Below are positions 44,128 through 53,438 of a stretch of 64,000 nt of DNA, piece by piece. The notes below the pieces were generated by a model, which worked only from the letters and a program-made list of their open reading frames with translations, did no database searches and had not been told where the DNA came from. Source of the stretch: Pseudomonas entomophila (lineage in GTDB: Bacteria > Pseudomonadota > Gammaproteobacteria > Pseudomonadales > Pseudomonadaceae); NCBI RefSeq assembly GCF_029193575.1, contig NZ_JARGCS010000036.1:186001-250000 (forward strand), read 5' to 3'. The first letter of the stretch is position 1. Each line of letters opens with the position of its first letter. The position numbers and the translations under genes were made by a program.

Positions 44128-45807
44128 TCAATCTTCGCGGTAGCGGCGCAGCTTCAGCTGCTTGCCCGCCACACGGGTGTCCTTGAGCTTGGACAGCAGA
44201 CGCTCCAGGCCCTCTTCCGGCAGCTCGACCAGGCTGAAGCTGTCGCGTACCTGGATGCGGCCGATGGCGTCACGCGCCAGGCCACCCTCGTTGAGGATCG
44301 CGCCCAGCAGGTTCTTCGCGGCGATGCCGTCACGGGCACCCAGGGCGGTACGGCAACGCACACGGCCTTCAGCCAGCGGCATCGGCGCACGACGCTCGCG
44401 GTCACCACGCTCGCTGCGCTCGCCACGGTCGGCACGCTCACCAGTACGCTCACGCGGGGCGTGGGTCGGCACCAGCGGTTGCTCGCGCTCGACCGCGGCC
44501 AGGTCCAGCGCCTGGCCGTTGGTGGCCTTGCGCAGCAAAGCCGAGGCCAGGGCGCGCGGGCTGCAGCCCAGGTCGGCGGTCAGGCGATCGAACAGCTCGC
44601 CATGGCTGACTTCGGCTTCGGCCACCAGCGGCGCGAGGCTGGCGGTCAGCTTCTTGATGCGTGCGTCGAGCACGGCCTGCGGGTTGGGCAGGCGGGCTTC
44701 GGCGACCTTCTGCCCGGTCACGCGCTCGATCACCTGCAGCATGCGGCGCTCGCGCGGGGTAACCAGCAGCAGCGCGCGGCCATCACGACCGGCACGGCCG
44801 GTGCGACCGATACGGTGCACGTAGGATTCCGGGTCGTACGGCATGTCGACGTTGAACACGTGGGTGATGCGCGGTACGTCCAGGCCACGGGCGGCGACGT
44901 CGGTAGCGACGACGATGTCCAGGCGGCCATCCTTGAGCGAGTCGATGACCCGCTCACGCTGGTTCTGGGCGATGTCGCCATTCAGCGCGGCAGCCTTGTA
45001 GCCCTTGGCTTCCAGGGCAGCGGCCAGGTCCAGGGTAGCTTGCTTGGTGCGCACGAAGGCGATCAGCGCGTCGAACTCTTCCACTTCCAGCAGACGCAGC
45101 ACGGCCGGGATCTTCTGGTCGGCATGGACCATCAGGTGGGCCTGATCGATCGCGGTGACGGTCTGGGTCTTGCTCTGGATCTTGACGTGCTTCGGCTCGC
45201 GCAGGTGACGCTCGGCGATGCTGCGGATCGAAGACGGCAGGGTGGCGGAGAACAGCACGGTCTGGCGCGAGGCCGGGATGGCGTCGAAGATCACTTCGAG
45301 GTCGTCCATGAAACCGAGCTTGAGCATCTCGTCAGCTTCGTCCAGCACCAGGTACTGCACGGTCGACAGCACTTTCTCGTCACGACGCAGGTGGTCGCAC
45401 AGGCGGCCCGGGGTGGCGACGACGATCTGTGCGCCGTTGCGAATGGCGCGCAGTTGTGGGCCCATCGGGGCACCACCGTACACGGCCACCACGTTAACGC
45501 CCGGCATCTGCTTGGCGTAGGTTTCGAAGGCGGTGGCTACTTGCAGCGCCAACTCACGGGTTGGCGCCAGGATCAGGGCTTGCGGTTCGCGCTTGCTCAC
45601 GTCGATCTTGTTGAGGATCGGCAGGGCGAAGGCAGCGGTCTTGCCGGTGCCAGTCTGCGCCTGGCCGATCATGTCGTGACCGGCGAGGATGATCGGGATC
45701 GACTGTTGCTGAATGGCGGACGGCTCTTCATAGCCGGTCGCCAGGACGGCAGCAACGATGTTCGGATTGAGTTCGAGAGCGGCGAATCCGCCGGTTTCCT
45801 GGGTCAT
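44128..45807 (-). CDS. deaD: DEAD-box RNA helicase, DeaD/CsdA type
   Basis: 559-residue ATP-dependent RNA helicase. Motifs in order: Q (FAALELNPNIVAAVLATGY), I (AQTGTGKT), Ia (PTRELA), Ib (TPGR), II (DEAD), III (SAT), V (ATDVAARGLDVPR) and VI (HRIGRTGRAGR). After a variable Arg-rich linker (about 445-480) the C-terminus has a DbpA-like RNA-binding domain. ATG 45807 (MTQETGGFAAL) is the start; the frame open to 45858 adds no family sequence. CsdA proteins act in ribosome assembly and cold adaptation; a leader of about 210 nt may be regulatory. Confidence 0.93.
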   Translation of the reverse strand: MTQETGGFAALELNPNIVAAVLATGYEEPSAIQQQSIPIILAGHDMIGQAQTGTGKTAAFALPILNKIDVSKREPQALILAPTRELALQVATAFETYAKQMPGVNVVAVYGGAPMGPQLRAIRNGAQIVVATPGRLCDHLRRDEKVLSTVQYLVLDEADEMLKLGFMDDLEVIFDAIPASRQTVLFSATLPSSIRSIAERHLREPKHVKIQSKTQTVTAIDQAHLMVHADQKIPAVLRLLEVEEFDALIAFVRTKQATLDLAAALEAKGYKAAALNGDIAQNQRERVIDSLKDGRLDIVVATDVAARGLDVPRITHVFNVDMPYDPESYVHRIGRTGRAGRDGRALLLVTPRERRMLQVIERVTGQKVAEARLPNPQAVLDARIKKLTASLAPLVAEAEVSHGELFDRLTADLGCSPRALASALLRKATNGQALDLAAVEREQPLVPTHAPRERTGERADRGERSERGDRERRAPMPLAEGRVRCRTALGARDGIAAKNLLGAILNEGGLARDAIGRIQVRDSFSLVELPEEGLERLLSKLKDTRVAGKQLKLRRYRED

Positions 45808-46023
45808 GGGTCTGCCTCTATGTGCATCCGCAAAGACCCATGCTCCAAAGCTGCACATGCCTTGAAAGACCCGAAGGTCACCCAGGCAGCTTTGGCGGCG
45901 GGGATTTGCGAAAACGATTGAAAAGAAAAACGTGGGAATGTCCGCCTAGCGGACCAGCAGCCGAAGCTGGATTCGGAGGATTTGCACCGCCTGATTTTGC
46001 GGCCCGCTAAAAGACCGGCGCGT

Positions 46024-46029
46024 ATCATA
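46024..46029 (-). promoter_or_regulatory. putative -10 box of deaD
   Basis: Read leftward, TATGAT is followed by ACGCGCCGG. No good -35 box. The 369 bp from 45808 to 46176 otherwise hold only this leader and a short REP-like palindrome (about 46134-46158). Confidence 0.45.
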
Positions 46030-46176
46030 TACGAATTCGTGTTGGCCGTGAGAATTTTTTCGGGGGGTAGTGGCCAGTATCGGGCCAGCAGCCAGAGGTC
46101 GCTGAAACGATTCCCCCGGGATGCATGTCGTGCTCATCGCGGCCTCGCCCGCGATGGGGGCGCCACCACCCTCCGC

Positions 46177-46932
46177 TCAACTCGCCGCCCGCACCTCGCG
46201 GATCAGGTACTCCAGCGAATACCCCAGGCGCGCGGCCAACGCGCCGGCCCGCGCCCGCAGGCCATCAAGGTCCAGCGCCTGCTCAAGGTCCGCCGGCACC
46301 AGCAGGATCACGTTGCCCTCCTTCACCGGCAGCTCCCAGTAGTGCCGGTGGTAGAGCCCCCGCAGCAACGCCGCGCCCAGCGGCCGGCCATCATCGCCCG
46401 CCCATTGGTTGATCACCAGCCACCCTTCCGGGTTGAGACGCTTCTGGCAGCTCTCCAGAAAACCCCAGGCCAGGTGCCCGACACCCGGGCCATGGTCGGT
46501 GTACAAGTCGACGAAGATCAGGTCGGCTTGCTCGGCAGTAGGCAACAACTCAAGGGCATCGCCGATACGCACGTACAGCCTTGGGTCGTCGTCCAGGCCC
46601 ATGTACTCCATGGCCAGGCGCGGCACGTCGGGGCGCAGTTCGATGGCCTCGACATCCTCCAGCGGCAGGAACTTCAGGCACGCCTGGGTCAAGGTGCCCG
46701 CGCCAAGGCCGAGGAACAGCGCGCTCTCCGGTTGCGCATGGCACAGCGCACCGACCAGCATGGCACGGGTGTAGTCGTACTCCAGCCAGCTGGGGTCGGC
46801 GGTGAAGGTGCAGCTCTGCTCGATGGCGTCGCCGAACTCGAGGAAGCGATAGTCCTCGACCTCGTACACACTGATGACCCCGAAGGCATCCTCCACCCGG
46901 GCCAGCAGCCGCTCTTCCCGCTCCGTCGCCAT
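46177..46932 (-). CDS. spermidine synthase-like methyltransferase-fold protein
   Basis: 251 residues with the Rossmann fold of spermidine synthases. It has LFLGLGAGTLTQACLKFL (SAM-type loop), ELRPDVPRLAMEYMGL and DLIFVDLYTDHGPG. The N-terminal tetramerising beta-domain of true SpeE is largely missing, which is common for orphan members. Actual polyamine synthesis is unproven. Divergent from the DAHP synthase. Confidence 0.85.
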   Translation of the reverse strand: MATEREERLLARVEDAFGVISVYEVEDYRFLEFGDAIEQSCTFTADPSWLEYDYTRAMLVGALCHAQPESALFLGLGAGTLTQACLKFLPLEDVEAIELRPDVPRLAMEYMGLDDDPRLYVRIGDALELLPTAEQADLIFVDLYTDHGPGVGHLAWGFLESCQKRLNPEGWLVINQWAGDDGRPLGAALLRGLYHRHYWELPVKEGNVILLVPADLEQALDLDGLRARAGALAARLGYSLEYLIREVRAAS

Positions 46933-47043
46933 CGCCTTCCCGCCCGCGCAAAACGCGCATTGTCCGTCAATGCCTGCGGTGCAACAAGCTCACCGCCACC
47001 TGATACCATGGCAGGCACGACAACCGCCGATACCGAGCCCGTG

Positions 47044-48390
47044 ATGAACCAACCCTGGACCCCCGACAGCTGGCGCGCCCTGCCGATCCAGCAGCAACCG
47101 ACCTACCCCGACGCCGCGCACCTGCTCAAGGTCGAGCAGACCCTGGCCAGCTACCCGCCGCTGGTGTTCGCCGGCGAGGCCCGCGAGTTGCGCCGGCAGT
47201 TCGCCGAGGTCACCCAGGGCCGCGCCTTCCTGCTGCAGGGCGGCGACTGCGCCGAGAGCTTCGCCGAGTTCTCCGCGGCGAAGATCCGCGACACCTTCAA
47301 GGTGCTGTTGCAGATGGCCATCGTCATGACCTTCGCCGCCGGCTGCCCAGTGGTCAAGGTCGGGCGCATGGCCGGCCAGTTCGCCAAGCCGCGCTCGGCC
47401 AATGACGAGACCATCGGCCAGGTCACCCTGCCCGCCTACCGGGGCGACATCGTCAATGGCATCGGTTTCGACGCCGCCAGCCGCGTGCCCGACCCCGAGC
47501 GCCTGCTGCAGGCCTACCACCAGGCCACCGCCAGCCTCAACCTGCTGCGCGCCTTCGCCCAGGGCGGTTTCGCCGACCTGCACCAGGTGCACAAGTGGAA
47601 CCTGGACTTCATCGCCAACTCGGCGCTGGCCGAGAAGTACCACCAACTCGCCGACCGCATCGACGAGACCCTGGCGTTCATGCGCGCCTGCGGCCTGGAC
47701 ACCGCCCCGCAACTGCGAGAGACCAGCTTCTTCACCGCCCACGAAGCGCTGCTGCTGAACTACGAAGAAGCCTTCGTGCGCCGCGACAGCCTCACTGGCG
47801 ACTACTACGACTGCTCGGCGCACATGCTGTGGATCGGCGACCGCACCCGCCAGCTCGACGGCGCCCACGTGGAGTTCCTGCGCGGGGTGCACAACCCGAT
47901 CGGGGTCAAGGTCGGCCCGAGCATGAACACCGAGGAACTGATCCGCCTGATCGACGTGCTCAACCCGGAAAACGACCCCGGTCGCCTGAACCTGATCGTG
48001 CGCATGGGCGCCAGCAAGGTCGGCGACCATCTGCCGGGGCTGATCCGCGCGGTCGAGCGCGAGGGGCGCAAGGTGCTGTGGAGCTCCGACCCGATGCACG
48101 GCAACACCATCAAGGCCAGCAGCGGCTACAAGACCCGCGACTTCGCGCAGATCCTCGACGAGGTCAAGCAGTTCTTCCAGGTGCACCAGGCCGAGGGCAG
48201 CCACGCGGGCGGCATTCACATCGAGATGACCGGGCAGAACGTCACCGAATGCATCGGCGGCGCCCGGCCGATCACCGAGGACGCCCTGTCCGATCGCTAC
48301 CACACCCACTGCGACCCGCGCATGAACGCCGACCAGTCGCTGGAGCTGGCGTTCCTGATCGCCGAAACCCTCAAGCAGGTGCGTCGCTGA
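47044..48390 (+). CDS. class II 3-deoxy-7-phosphoheptulonate synthase
   Basis: First step of the shikimate pathway (PEP + erythrose-4-P to DAHP). 448 residues, plant/PhzC-like class II with no sequence link to E. coli AroFGH. Markers: FLLQGGDCAESFAEF with the metal cysteine, KVGRMAGQFAKPRS, NPIGVKVGPSM, and SSDPMHGNT near the end, then HIEMTGQNVTECIGG. ATG 47044 (MNQPWTPDSWRALP) is used; a long upstream frame overlaps the spermidine-synthase-like gene antisense. The last 20 bp overlap the YcaQ-like gene. Confidence 0.94.
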   Translation: MNQPWTPDSWRALPIQQQPTYPDAAHLLKVEQTLASYPPLVFAGEARELRRQFAEVTQGRAFLLQGGDCAESFAEFSAAKIRDTFKVLLQMAIVMTFAAGCPVVKVGRMAGQFAKPRSANDETIGQVTLPAYRGDIVNGIGFDAASRVPDPERLLQAYHQATASLNLLRAFAQGGFADLHQVHKWNLDFIANSALAEKYHQLADRIDETLAFMRACGLDTAPQLRETSFFTAHEALLLNYEEAFVRRDSLTGDYYDCSAHMLWIGDRTRQLDGAHVEFLRGVHNPIGVKVGPSMNTEELIRLIDVLNPENDPGRLNLIVRMGASKVGDHLPGLIRAVEREGRKVLWSSDPMHGNTIKASSGYKTRDFAQILDEVKQFFQVHQAEGSHAGGIHIEMTGQNVTECIGGARPITEDALSDRYHTHCDPRMNADQSLELAFLIAETLKQVRR

Positions 48391-49588
48391 GCGCCTGACG
48401 CAAACGGGCTGCCGCCTCCCGCGGGCAGTCCAGCCGCACCCTCTCAAGGCCCAGCCAGCCCGCCAGCCGTTCCAGGTTGCGGGCCAGGGCCTGATACCCC
48501 GCCTCGTCCAACCCTTGCGTCTCCTCATGCACGGCATGCACCGCCAGCTCGCCCTTGGCCCGCTCGGCGCGCAAGTCCAGGCGCGCGGCGATGCGCTCGT
48601 CGTGCAGGAACGGCAGCACGTAGTAGCCAAACACGCGTTTGTGCGCCGGGGTGTAGATCTCCAGGCGGTAGCGGAAGTCGAACAACCGCTCGGTGCGACC
48701 GCGCTCCCAGACCAGTGAGTCGAACGGCGACAGCAAGGCGCTGGCCTCGACGCGTCGAGGGATACGCGGGGTGCCCACGCAGTAGGCGGGCTGCTTCCAG
48801 CCCTGCACCGTGCAGGCTTGCAAGCGGCCATCGGCCACCAGCTCGGCGAGCGCCGCCTTGCTTTGCGCCGGGCTCAAGCGGAAGTAGTCGCGCAAGTCCT
48901 GCTCGGTGGCCACGCCCAGGGCGGTGGCGGCATGCAGCATCAGGCCCTGGTGGGCTTCGGCGTCGCAGGGGGTCGGCTGGTCGAGGATGGCGCCGGGCAG
49001 CACCCGCTCGGGCAAATCGTACAGGCGCTCGAAGCCCCGGCGTCCAGCCACGGTCACCTGACCGGCGGCGAACAGCCATTCCATCGCGTGCTTCTCGTCG
49101 CTCCAGTCCCACCAGGGGCCAGCGCGCTCCTCGCGGGTCGACAGGCTGCCAGCGCCCAACGCGCCTTGCTCACGCACTGCGGCCAGCACGCGGGCGATCA
49201 CGTCCTGACGCTCGCGGCCGAACTGCGCCAGTTGCCGGTAGATGCCCTCGCCTTCAGCGGCCCGGGCCATGCGCCAGCGCATCAGCGGGTACAGCGCCAG
49301 GGGCAGCAGCGAGGCTTCGTGGCCCCAGTATTCGAACAACTGGCGCTGGCGGCCACGCCCCCAGGCCAGTTGGTCGAGCAAGGCCGGGGAGTAGTCGCCA
49401 AGGCGCGAGAACAGCGGCAGGTAGTGCGAGCGCACCAGGGCGTTGACCGAGTCGATCTGTACCACGCCCAGGCGCTGGAGCATGCGCTTGATGGCCGCGG
49501 ACGTGGGCGTGGTATCTGTCGGTTTGCCGAAACCCTGGGCCGCGAGGGCCAGGCGGCGGGCCTGCTTGAGGGAGAGGCTTAAGGACAC
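48371..49588 (-). CDS. winged-helix protein, YcaQ-like family
   Basis: 405 residues, probably from GTG 49588 (VSLSLSLKQARRLALAAQGF). It belongs to the winged-helix DUF1006 family, which includes E. coli YcaQ, a DNA interstrand-crosslink glycosylase. Visible features: IKRMLQRLGVVQIDSVNALVRSH near the start, LLSPFDSLVWERGRTERLF and FGYYVLPFLHDERIAARLDL near the end. It converges on the DAHP synthase gene and overlaps it by 20 bp. A longer TTG start at 49651 lies in a REP element and is rejected. Confidence 0.87.
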   Translation of the reverse strand: MSLSLSLKQARRLALAAQGFGKPTDTTPTSAAIKRMLQRLGVVQIDSVNALVRSHYLPLFSRLGDYSPALLDQLAWGRGRQRQLFEYWGHEASLLPLALYPLMRWRMARAAEGEGIYRQLAQFGRERQDVIARVLAAVREQGALGAGSLSTREERAGPWWDWSDEKHAMEWLFAAGQVTVAGRRGFERLYDLPERVLPGAILDQPTPCDAEAHQGLMLHAATALGVATEQDLRDYFRLSPAQSKAALAELVADGRLQACTVQGWKQPAYCVGTPRIPRRVEASALLSPFDSLVWERGRTERLFDFRYRLEIYTPAHKRVFGYYVLPFLHDERIAARLDLRAERAKGELAVHAVHEETQGLDEAGYQALARNLERLAGWLGLERVRLDCPREAAARLRQALSDAPA

Positions 49589-49637
49589 TGCGCGGCTCCG
49601 GGGTGGGTGAGCGGTCAGTGTAGTGTCTGTGGCGGCC

Positions 49638-49685
49638 CTATCGCGGGGCAAGCCCGCTCACAAGAGCGGGCTTGCCCCGCGATGC
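49638..49685. repeat. REP element, perfect palindrome
   Basis: ATCGCGGGGCAAGCCCGCT, a 6-nt spacer and AGCGGGCTTGCCCCGCGAT form a fully matched inverted repeat, between the DUF1127 stop and the YcaQ-like start. Confidence 0.9.
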
Positions 49686-49689
49686 GGTG

Positions 49690-49905
49690 TCACTTGCGTA
49701 GCGGATCGTCCCAGAAGGGCCGCTCCACTTCCTGCAACGTGTCCGCCCGGCTCAATCCCAGGTCGTGCAGCGCCTCGTCACTGAGGCTTGCCAGTTGCCG
49801 CCGCTGGCGCCCCAGCTGGTACCAGCGCGCAACGTGGTGCAGCGCCACATTCAGTGCATGACTGAGGGAAAAGCTGTGCGGATGGATGCTGACATGACCT
49901 TTCAT
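49690..49905 (-). CDS. DUF1127 small protein
   Basis: 71 residues: a short N-terminal part (MKGHVSIHPHSFSLSHALN) and the DUF1127 block WYQLGRQRRQLASLSDEALHDLGLSRAD, in which leucines and arginines alternate. DUF1127 proteins in other bacteria are linked to phosphate or stress regulation through RNA or small-protein interactions; this copy cannot be assigned. Divergent from a LysR gene, with 96 bp between. Confidence 0.88.
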   Translation of the reverse strand: MKGHVSIHPHSFSLSHALNVALHHVARWYQLGRQRRQLASLSDEALHDLGLSRADTLQEVERPFWDDPLRK

Positions 49906-50001
49906 CTTGATGCCCTCCGTGAAGATGGCTTCAGTCTCGCCCCCGGCATAAGATCAATCCAACGAATGTTTCTTATACCTTGCATCTAGGAGATTGATGC
50001 A

Positions 50002-50853
50002 ATGTCCCAATACCAGAGCCTCGACGCGGACGTGCTGCGCACCTTCGTCGCCATCGCCGAGCAAGGCGGCTTCACCCGTGCCGGCGAAGTGGTCAACCGC
50101 ACCCAATCGGCGGTGAGCATGCAGATGAAACGCCTGGAGGAAGACATCCTCCAGCGCCAGCTGTTCGAACGTGACGGCCGCCAGGTGCGCTTGACCGCCG
50201 AGGGCCAGGTGCTGCTGGGCTATGCGCGGCGCATCCTCAAGCTGCACGGTGAAGTGTTCAACACCCTGCGCATGCCGCACATGGTCGGGGTGGTGCGCAT
50301 CGGCACGCCTGACGACTACGCCATGCGCTTCCTGCCGACCATCCTGTCGAGCTTCGCCCAGAGCTACCCGCTGATCCAAGTGGAAGTGCATTGCGAGCCG
50401 TCGAAGCAGTTGATGCAGCGCCAGGACCTGGACTTGACCATCGTCACCTGCGAGCCCGGCTCGGAGGTCGGCCAGTTGCTGCGCCAGGAGCGCCTGGTGT
50501 GGGCTGCGGCCCAGGGCTTCTGCCCGCAAGAGCAGCGGCCGATGCCGCTGGCGATGTTCAACACCGACTGCTTCTGCCGTTCATGGGCTTGCAATGCCTT
50601 GGAACTGCTGGAAATCGACTACCGCATCGCTTACACCAGCCCCAGCCTGGCGGCGATCTTCGCCATCGTCGGCGCGGGGCTTGCGGTGACGGCGCAGTTG
50701 CAGAGCTTGATTGCTGGCAACCTGCGGGTCCTGGGGGAGGAACATGGGTTGCCGCAATTGCCGGTGGCCAATGTGATGCTGCTGCGCAATGCGCAAAGCC
50801 AGTCACCGATTACCGATTGCCTGGCGGACTATGTGGCTCAGGGCTTCAAGTGA
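50002..50853 (+). CDS. LysR family regulator divergent from DUF1127
   Basis: 283 residues. N-terminal winged helix-turn-helix (10-65, FVAIAEQGGFTRAGEVVNRTQSAVSMQMKRLEE) and substrate-binding fold, LrhA/HexA-like in its start. The effector is unknown. It reads away from the DUF1127 gene and may control it. It stops just upstream of a REP pair. Confidence 0.9.
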   Translation: MSQYQSLDADVLRTFVAIAEQGGFTRAGEVVNRTQSAVSMQMKRLEEDILQRQLFERDGRQVRLTAEGQVLLGYARRILKLHGEVFNTLRMPHMVGVVRIGTPDDYAMRFLPTILSSFAQSYPLIQVEVHCEPSKQLMQRQDLDLTIVTCEPGSEVGQLLRQERLVWAAAQGFCPQEQRPMPLAMFNTDCFCRSWACNALELLEIDYRIAYTSPSLAAIFAIVGAGLAVTAQLQSLIAGNLRVLGEEHGLPQLPVANVMLLRNAQSQSPITDCLADYVAQGFK

Positions 50854-50874
50854 GGTTTTTGTGGGGTGGTTGAC

Positions 50875-50970
50875 GGCCCTATCGCGGGGCAAGCCCACGC
50901 CTACAAATACCCCGCTGATTCCGAAACCAACGCTGAACCTGTAGAAGCGGGCTCGCCCCGCGCTAGGGCC
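50875..50970. repeat. REP pair (BIME-like)
   Basis: Two REP copies in opposite orientation (about 50875-50905 and 50938-50970) with 33 bp between, in the gap between two converging genes. Confidence 0.85.
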
Positions 50971-50976
50971 CTTTGA

Positions 50977-51726
50977 TCAAAGCTCGAACGCCAGCATCAC
51001 CGCGCAGACGATCAGGAACCCGCAGAACAGCGTGCGCAATACCTTCTCCGGCAGCGCATGGGCCAGCTTCACGCCCCAGCTGATGCTCAACAACCCACCC
51101 ACCGCCAGCGGAATGCCGGCGTGCCAGTCGACGCTCTGGTGCAGCCCGTAGGTCAGCAGGGTAACGGTCGTGCTCGGCGCAGCCAGTGCCAACGACAAGC
51201 CCTGGGCCACCACCTGGGTGGTGCCGAACACGCTGGTCAGGATCGGCGTCGCCACCACCGCGCCGCCCACGCCGAACAGCCCGCCCATGGTGCCCGCAAA
51301 GCAACCCAGCACGCCCAGCCACGGCCAGGGGTAGCGCAGCTCGCTGCTCGGCGGTGCCACGCGCAGGAACATCCGTGCCACGTTCCACACCGCCAATACG
51401 ATCAGGAAGCCGACGAAGCCCAGGCGCATCGAATGCGCATCGATGCCCACCGCCCAGATCGACCCCAACCAGGCGAACAGGAAGCTGCACAGCGACAGCG
51501 GCACGGCATGGCGCAGCTCGATGCGGTTGCGTTGGTGGTAGCGCCACAGCGCCAGCAGCACGTTCGGCACCACCATCACCAGCGCCGTGCCCTGGGCCAG
51601 TTGCTGGTCCAGGCCAAACAGCACACCCAACGCCGGAATGGCGATCAGCCCGCCGCCAATGCCAAACAACCCACCCATGGTGCCCAGGGCCGCGCCCAGG
51701 GCGATGTACATCAACCACTCGATCAT
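50977..51726 (-). CDS. TSUP family permease (sulfite exporter TauE/SafE-like)
   Basis: 249 residues with about eight hydrophobic segments and duplicated halves: GTMGGLFGIGGGLIAIPALGVLF near the start and GTMGGLFGVGGAVVATPILT in the second half, both the family motif. ATG 51726 (MIEWLMYIALG) is favoured because of an upstream GGAT; ATG 51747 would add seven residues. Substrate unknown (organosulfur acids or sulfite in relatives). Divergent from a LysR gene. Confidence 0.9.
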   Translation of the reverse strand: MIEWLMYIALGAALGTMGGLFGIGGGLIAIPALGVLFGLDQQLAQGTALVMVVPNVLLALWRYHQRNRIELRHAVPLSLCSFLFAWLGSIWAVGIDAHSMRLGFVGFLIVLAVWNVARMFLRVAPPSSELRYPWPWLGVLGCFAGTMGGLFGVGGAVVATPILTSVFGTTQVVAQGLSLALAAPSTTVTLLTYGLHQSVDWHAGIPLAVGGLLSISWGVKLAHALPEKVLRTLFCGFLIVCAVMLAFEL

Positions 51727-51844
51727 CAGCGTTTCATCCAGCTGCATTGAATAATCCAAGCATGCTAACCAGTGGGCCCTGGCAGGGAAACGCACAGCAG
51801 CGCACAATGGCTTTGCGCATTTCGCACAAGCAAACGGTCATCCC

Positions 51845-52798
51845 ATGAGCCCGGACCTTCTCACCGAACACCTGAGCCTGTTCCTCGACGTACTGGAAAC
51901 CGGCAGTTTCTCCGCCGCCGCGCGCCGCCACCCCCTGACCCCCTCGGCGGTGGCAAGGCGCATCGACCACCTCGAAAATGCCGTGGGCAGCCGCCTGTTC
52001 GCCCGTAGCACCCATGCGGTGCGCGTCACCCCGGCTGGCAAGGCGTTCGCCGAACGCGCCCGGCGTATCGTCGAGGAGCTGCGCCTGGCACGTGCCGAGG
52101 CGGTGTCGCTGAGCAGCGCTCCGGAAGGCCTGATCCGTATCGATGCCCCCGCCGCCTTCGGCCGCCGCCACTTGGCTCCGGCCATCGCCGACTTCCTGGT
52201 CGCCTACCCCGGGCTGGACGTGCAACTGCGCCTGATCGACAGCTTCGTCGACATGCACGGCAGCCACCTGGGCGAAGTCGACCTGGTGCTGCGCGCCGGC
52301 CCCATGGCCGACACCCGGCTGGTGGCCACCCCCCTGGCGCCCATGGTGCGCATCGCCTGCGCCAGCCCTGCCTACCTGGCCAGCCGCGGCGTACCGCGCA
52401 GCCCCAGCGAACTGCCGACGCACGACGGCCTGGACTGGGACGGCCTGGCGCCACCCTTCGCCTGGCGCTTTCATGTCGACGGGCAACTGCGCCTGCACCG
52501 CCCTACTCGCATGCGCATGGCCGCCAACAACGCCGAGGCCTTGCTGTTCGGTGCCCTCGCCGGGCTGGGTGTGGCGCACCTGCCGACCTGGCTGATCAGT
52601 GAGTACCTGCTGCGGGGCGAACTGCTGCCGCTGTTCTGCGAAAACGGCCTGCCTGAACCTGAAACCACCGGCATCTATGCCTTGCGCCTTGAACATGAAA
52701 CGAACTCTCGCAGCCGCTTGCTGCTCGAATTTCTCAAGAGCCGCTTCAGCCCGGTGCCCCCCTGGGACTTGGCCTTGCGCAGCGGACTGCGTGGATGA
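51845..52798 (+). CDS. LysR family regulator divergent from the TSUP permease
   Basis: 317 residues. HTH at about 8-66 (FLDVLETGSFSAAARRHPLTPSAVARRIDHLE) and an effector domain from about 90. Candidate regulator of the divergent TSUP permease, with 118 bp between the starts. Effector unknown. Confidence 0.92.
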   Translation: MSPDLLTEHLSLFLDVLETGSFSAAARRHPLTPSAVARRIDHLENAVGSRLFARSTHAVRVTPAGKAFAERARRIVEELRLARAEAVSLSSAPEGLIRIDAPAAFGRRHLAPAIADFLVAYPGLDVQLRLIDSFVDMHGSHLGEVDLVLRAGPMADTRLVATPLAPMVRIACASPAYLASRGVPRSPSELPTHDGLDWDGLAPPFAWRFHVDGQLRLHRPTRMRMAANNAEALLFGALAGLGVAHLPTWLISEYLLRGELLPLFCENGLPEPETTGIYALRLEHETNSRSRLLLEFLKSRFSPVPPWDLALRSGLRG

Positions 52799-52855
52799 TG
52801 AGCGCGCTAACCATCAGCGTGCTAGATTCTTAACCGAACCTACTCAAGGACCTGC

Positions 52856-53308
52856 ATGAAAGACACCCAAGCCTCCTGCGACGAGCTGCTGCTGGACAAC
52901 CAGGTCTGCTTCGCCCTGCATTCCACCTCGTTGCTGATGACCAAGGTCTATAAACCGCTGCTGCAAGCCCTCGGCCTGACCTACCCGCAATACTTGGCCA
53001 TGCTCGTGCTGTGGGAGCAGGACGGCCTGACCGTGGGTGAGATCAGCCAGCGTCTGCTCACCGACCCCGGCTCGCTGACCCCCTTGCTCAAGCGCCTGGA
53101 AAGCGAAGGCCTGCTCAAACGTACCCGCAGCCGCGAAGACGAGCGCGTGGTGCTGGTGCAACTGACCGACAAGGGCCGTGAGCTGCAGCAGGAAGCGCGT
53201 CGTGTGCCCCAATGCATCCTGCAAGCCAGCGGCCGCTCGCTGGAGCGCCTGCAGCAACTGCAAACCGAGCTGTTGGACCTGCGCGCCAGCCTGCAAAAAA
53301 ACCTCTGA
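52856..53308 (+). CDS. ohrR: organic hydroperoxide-sensing repressor OhrR
   Basis: 150-residue MarR repressor. The conserved N-terminal redox cysteine is C18 in DNQVCFALHS, and the winged helix has LTVGEISQRLLTDPGSLTPLLKRLE. Oxidation of this cysteine by organic peroxides releases DNA. It lies directly upstream of ohr and reads in the same direction, the classic arrangement. Confidence 0.93.
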   Translation: MKDTQASCDELLLDNQVCFALHSTSLLMTKVYKPLLQALGLTYPQYLAMLVLWEQDGLTVGEISQRLLTDPGSLTPLLKRLESEGLLKRTRSREDERVVLVQLTDKGRELQQEARRVPQCILQASGRSLERLQQLQTELLDLRASLQKNL

Positions 53309-53350
53309 CGACTACGCTGTGAAATGGCCGTCGGACGAATGGTCGAAAAA

Positions 53351-53384
53351 TTATCTTGCGCACAAAATAATTGCGCGATAACTT
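53351..53384 (+). promoter_or_regulatory. ohr promoter with an overlapping OhrR operator
   Basis: TTATCTTGCGCA and TGCGCGATAA form an imperfect inverted repeat (53351-53380). Within it lie a TTGCGC -35 (53356-53361), a 17-bp spacer, and a TAACTT -10 (53379-53384). OhrR bound here would block RNA polymerase. Confidence 0.6.
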
Positions 53385-53438
53385 AATCCCCATACCCACC
53401 CAGCGCCCTGGCGCACAGCACACAAAGCGAGGTTCAAG

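Noticed and set aside
45982..47043. N-terminal extension of the class II DAHP synthase (open frame from 45982)
   Set aside because: The extra codons overlap the spermidine-synthase-like gene antisense; the family starts at MNQPWTPDSW (47044).
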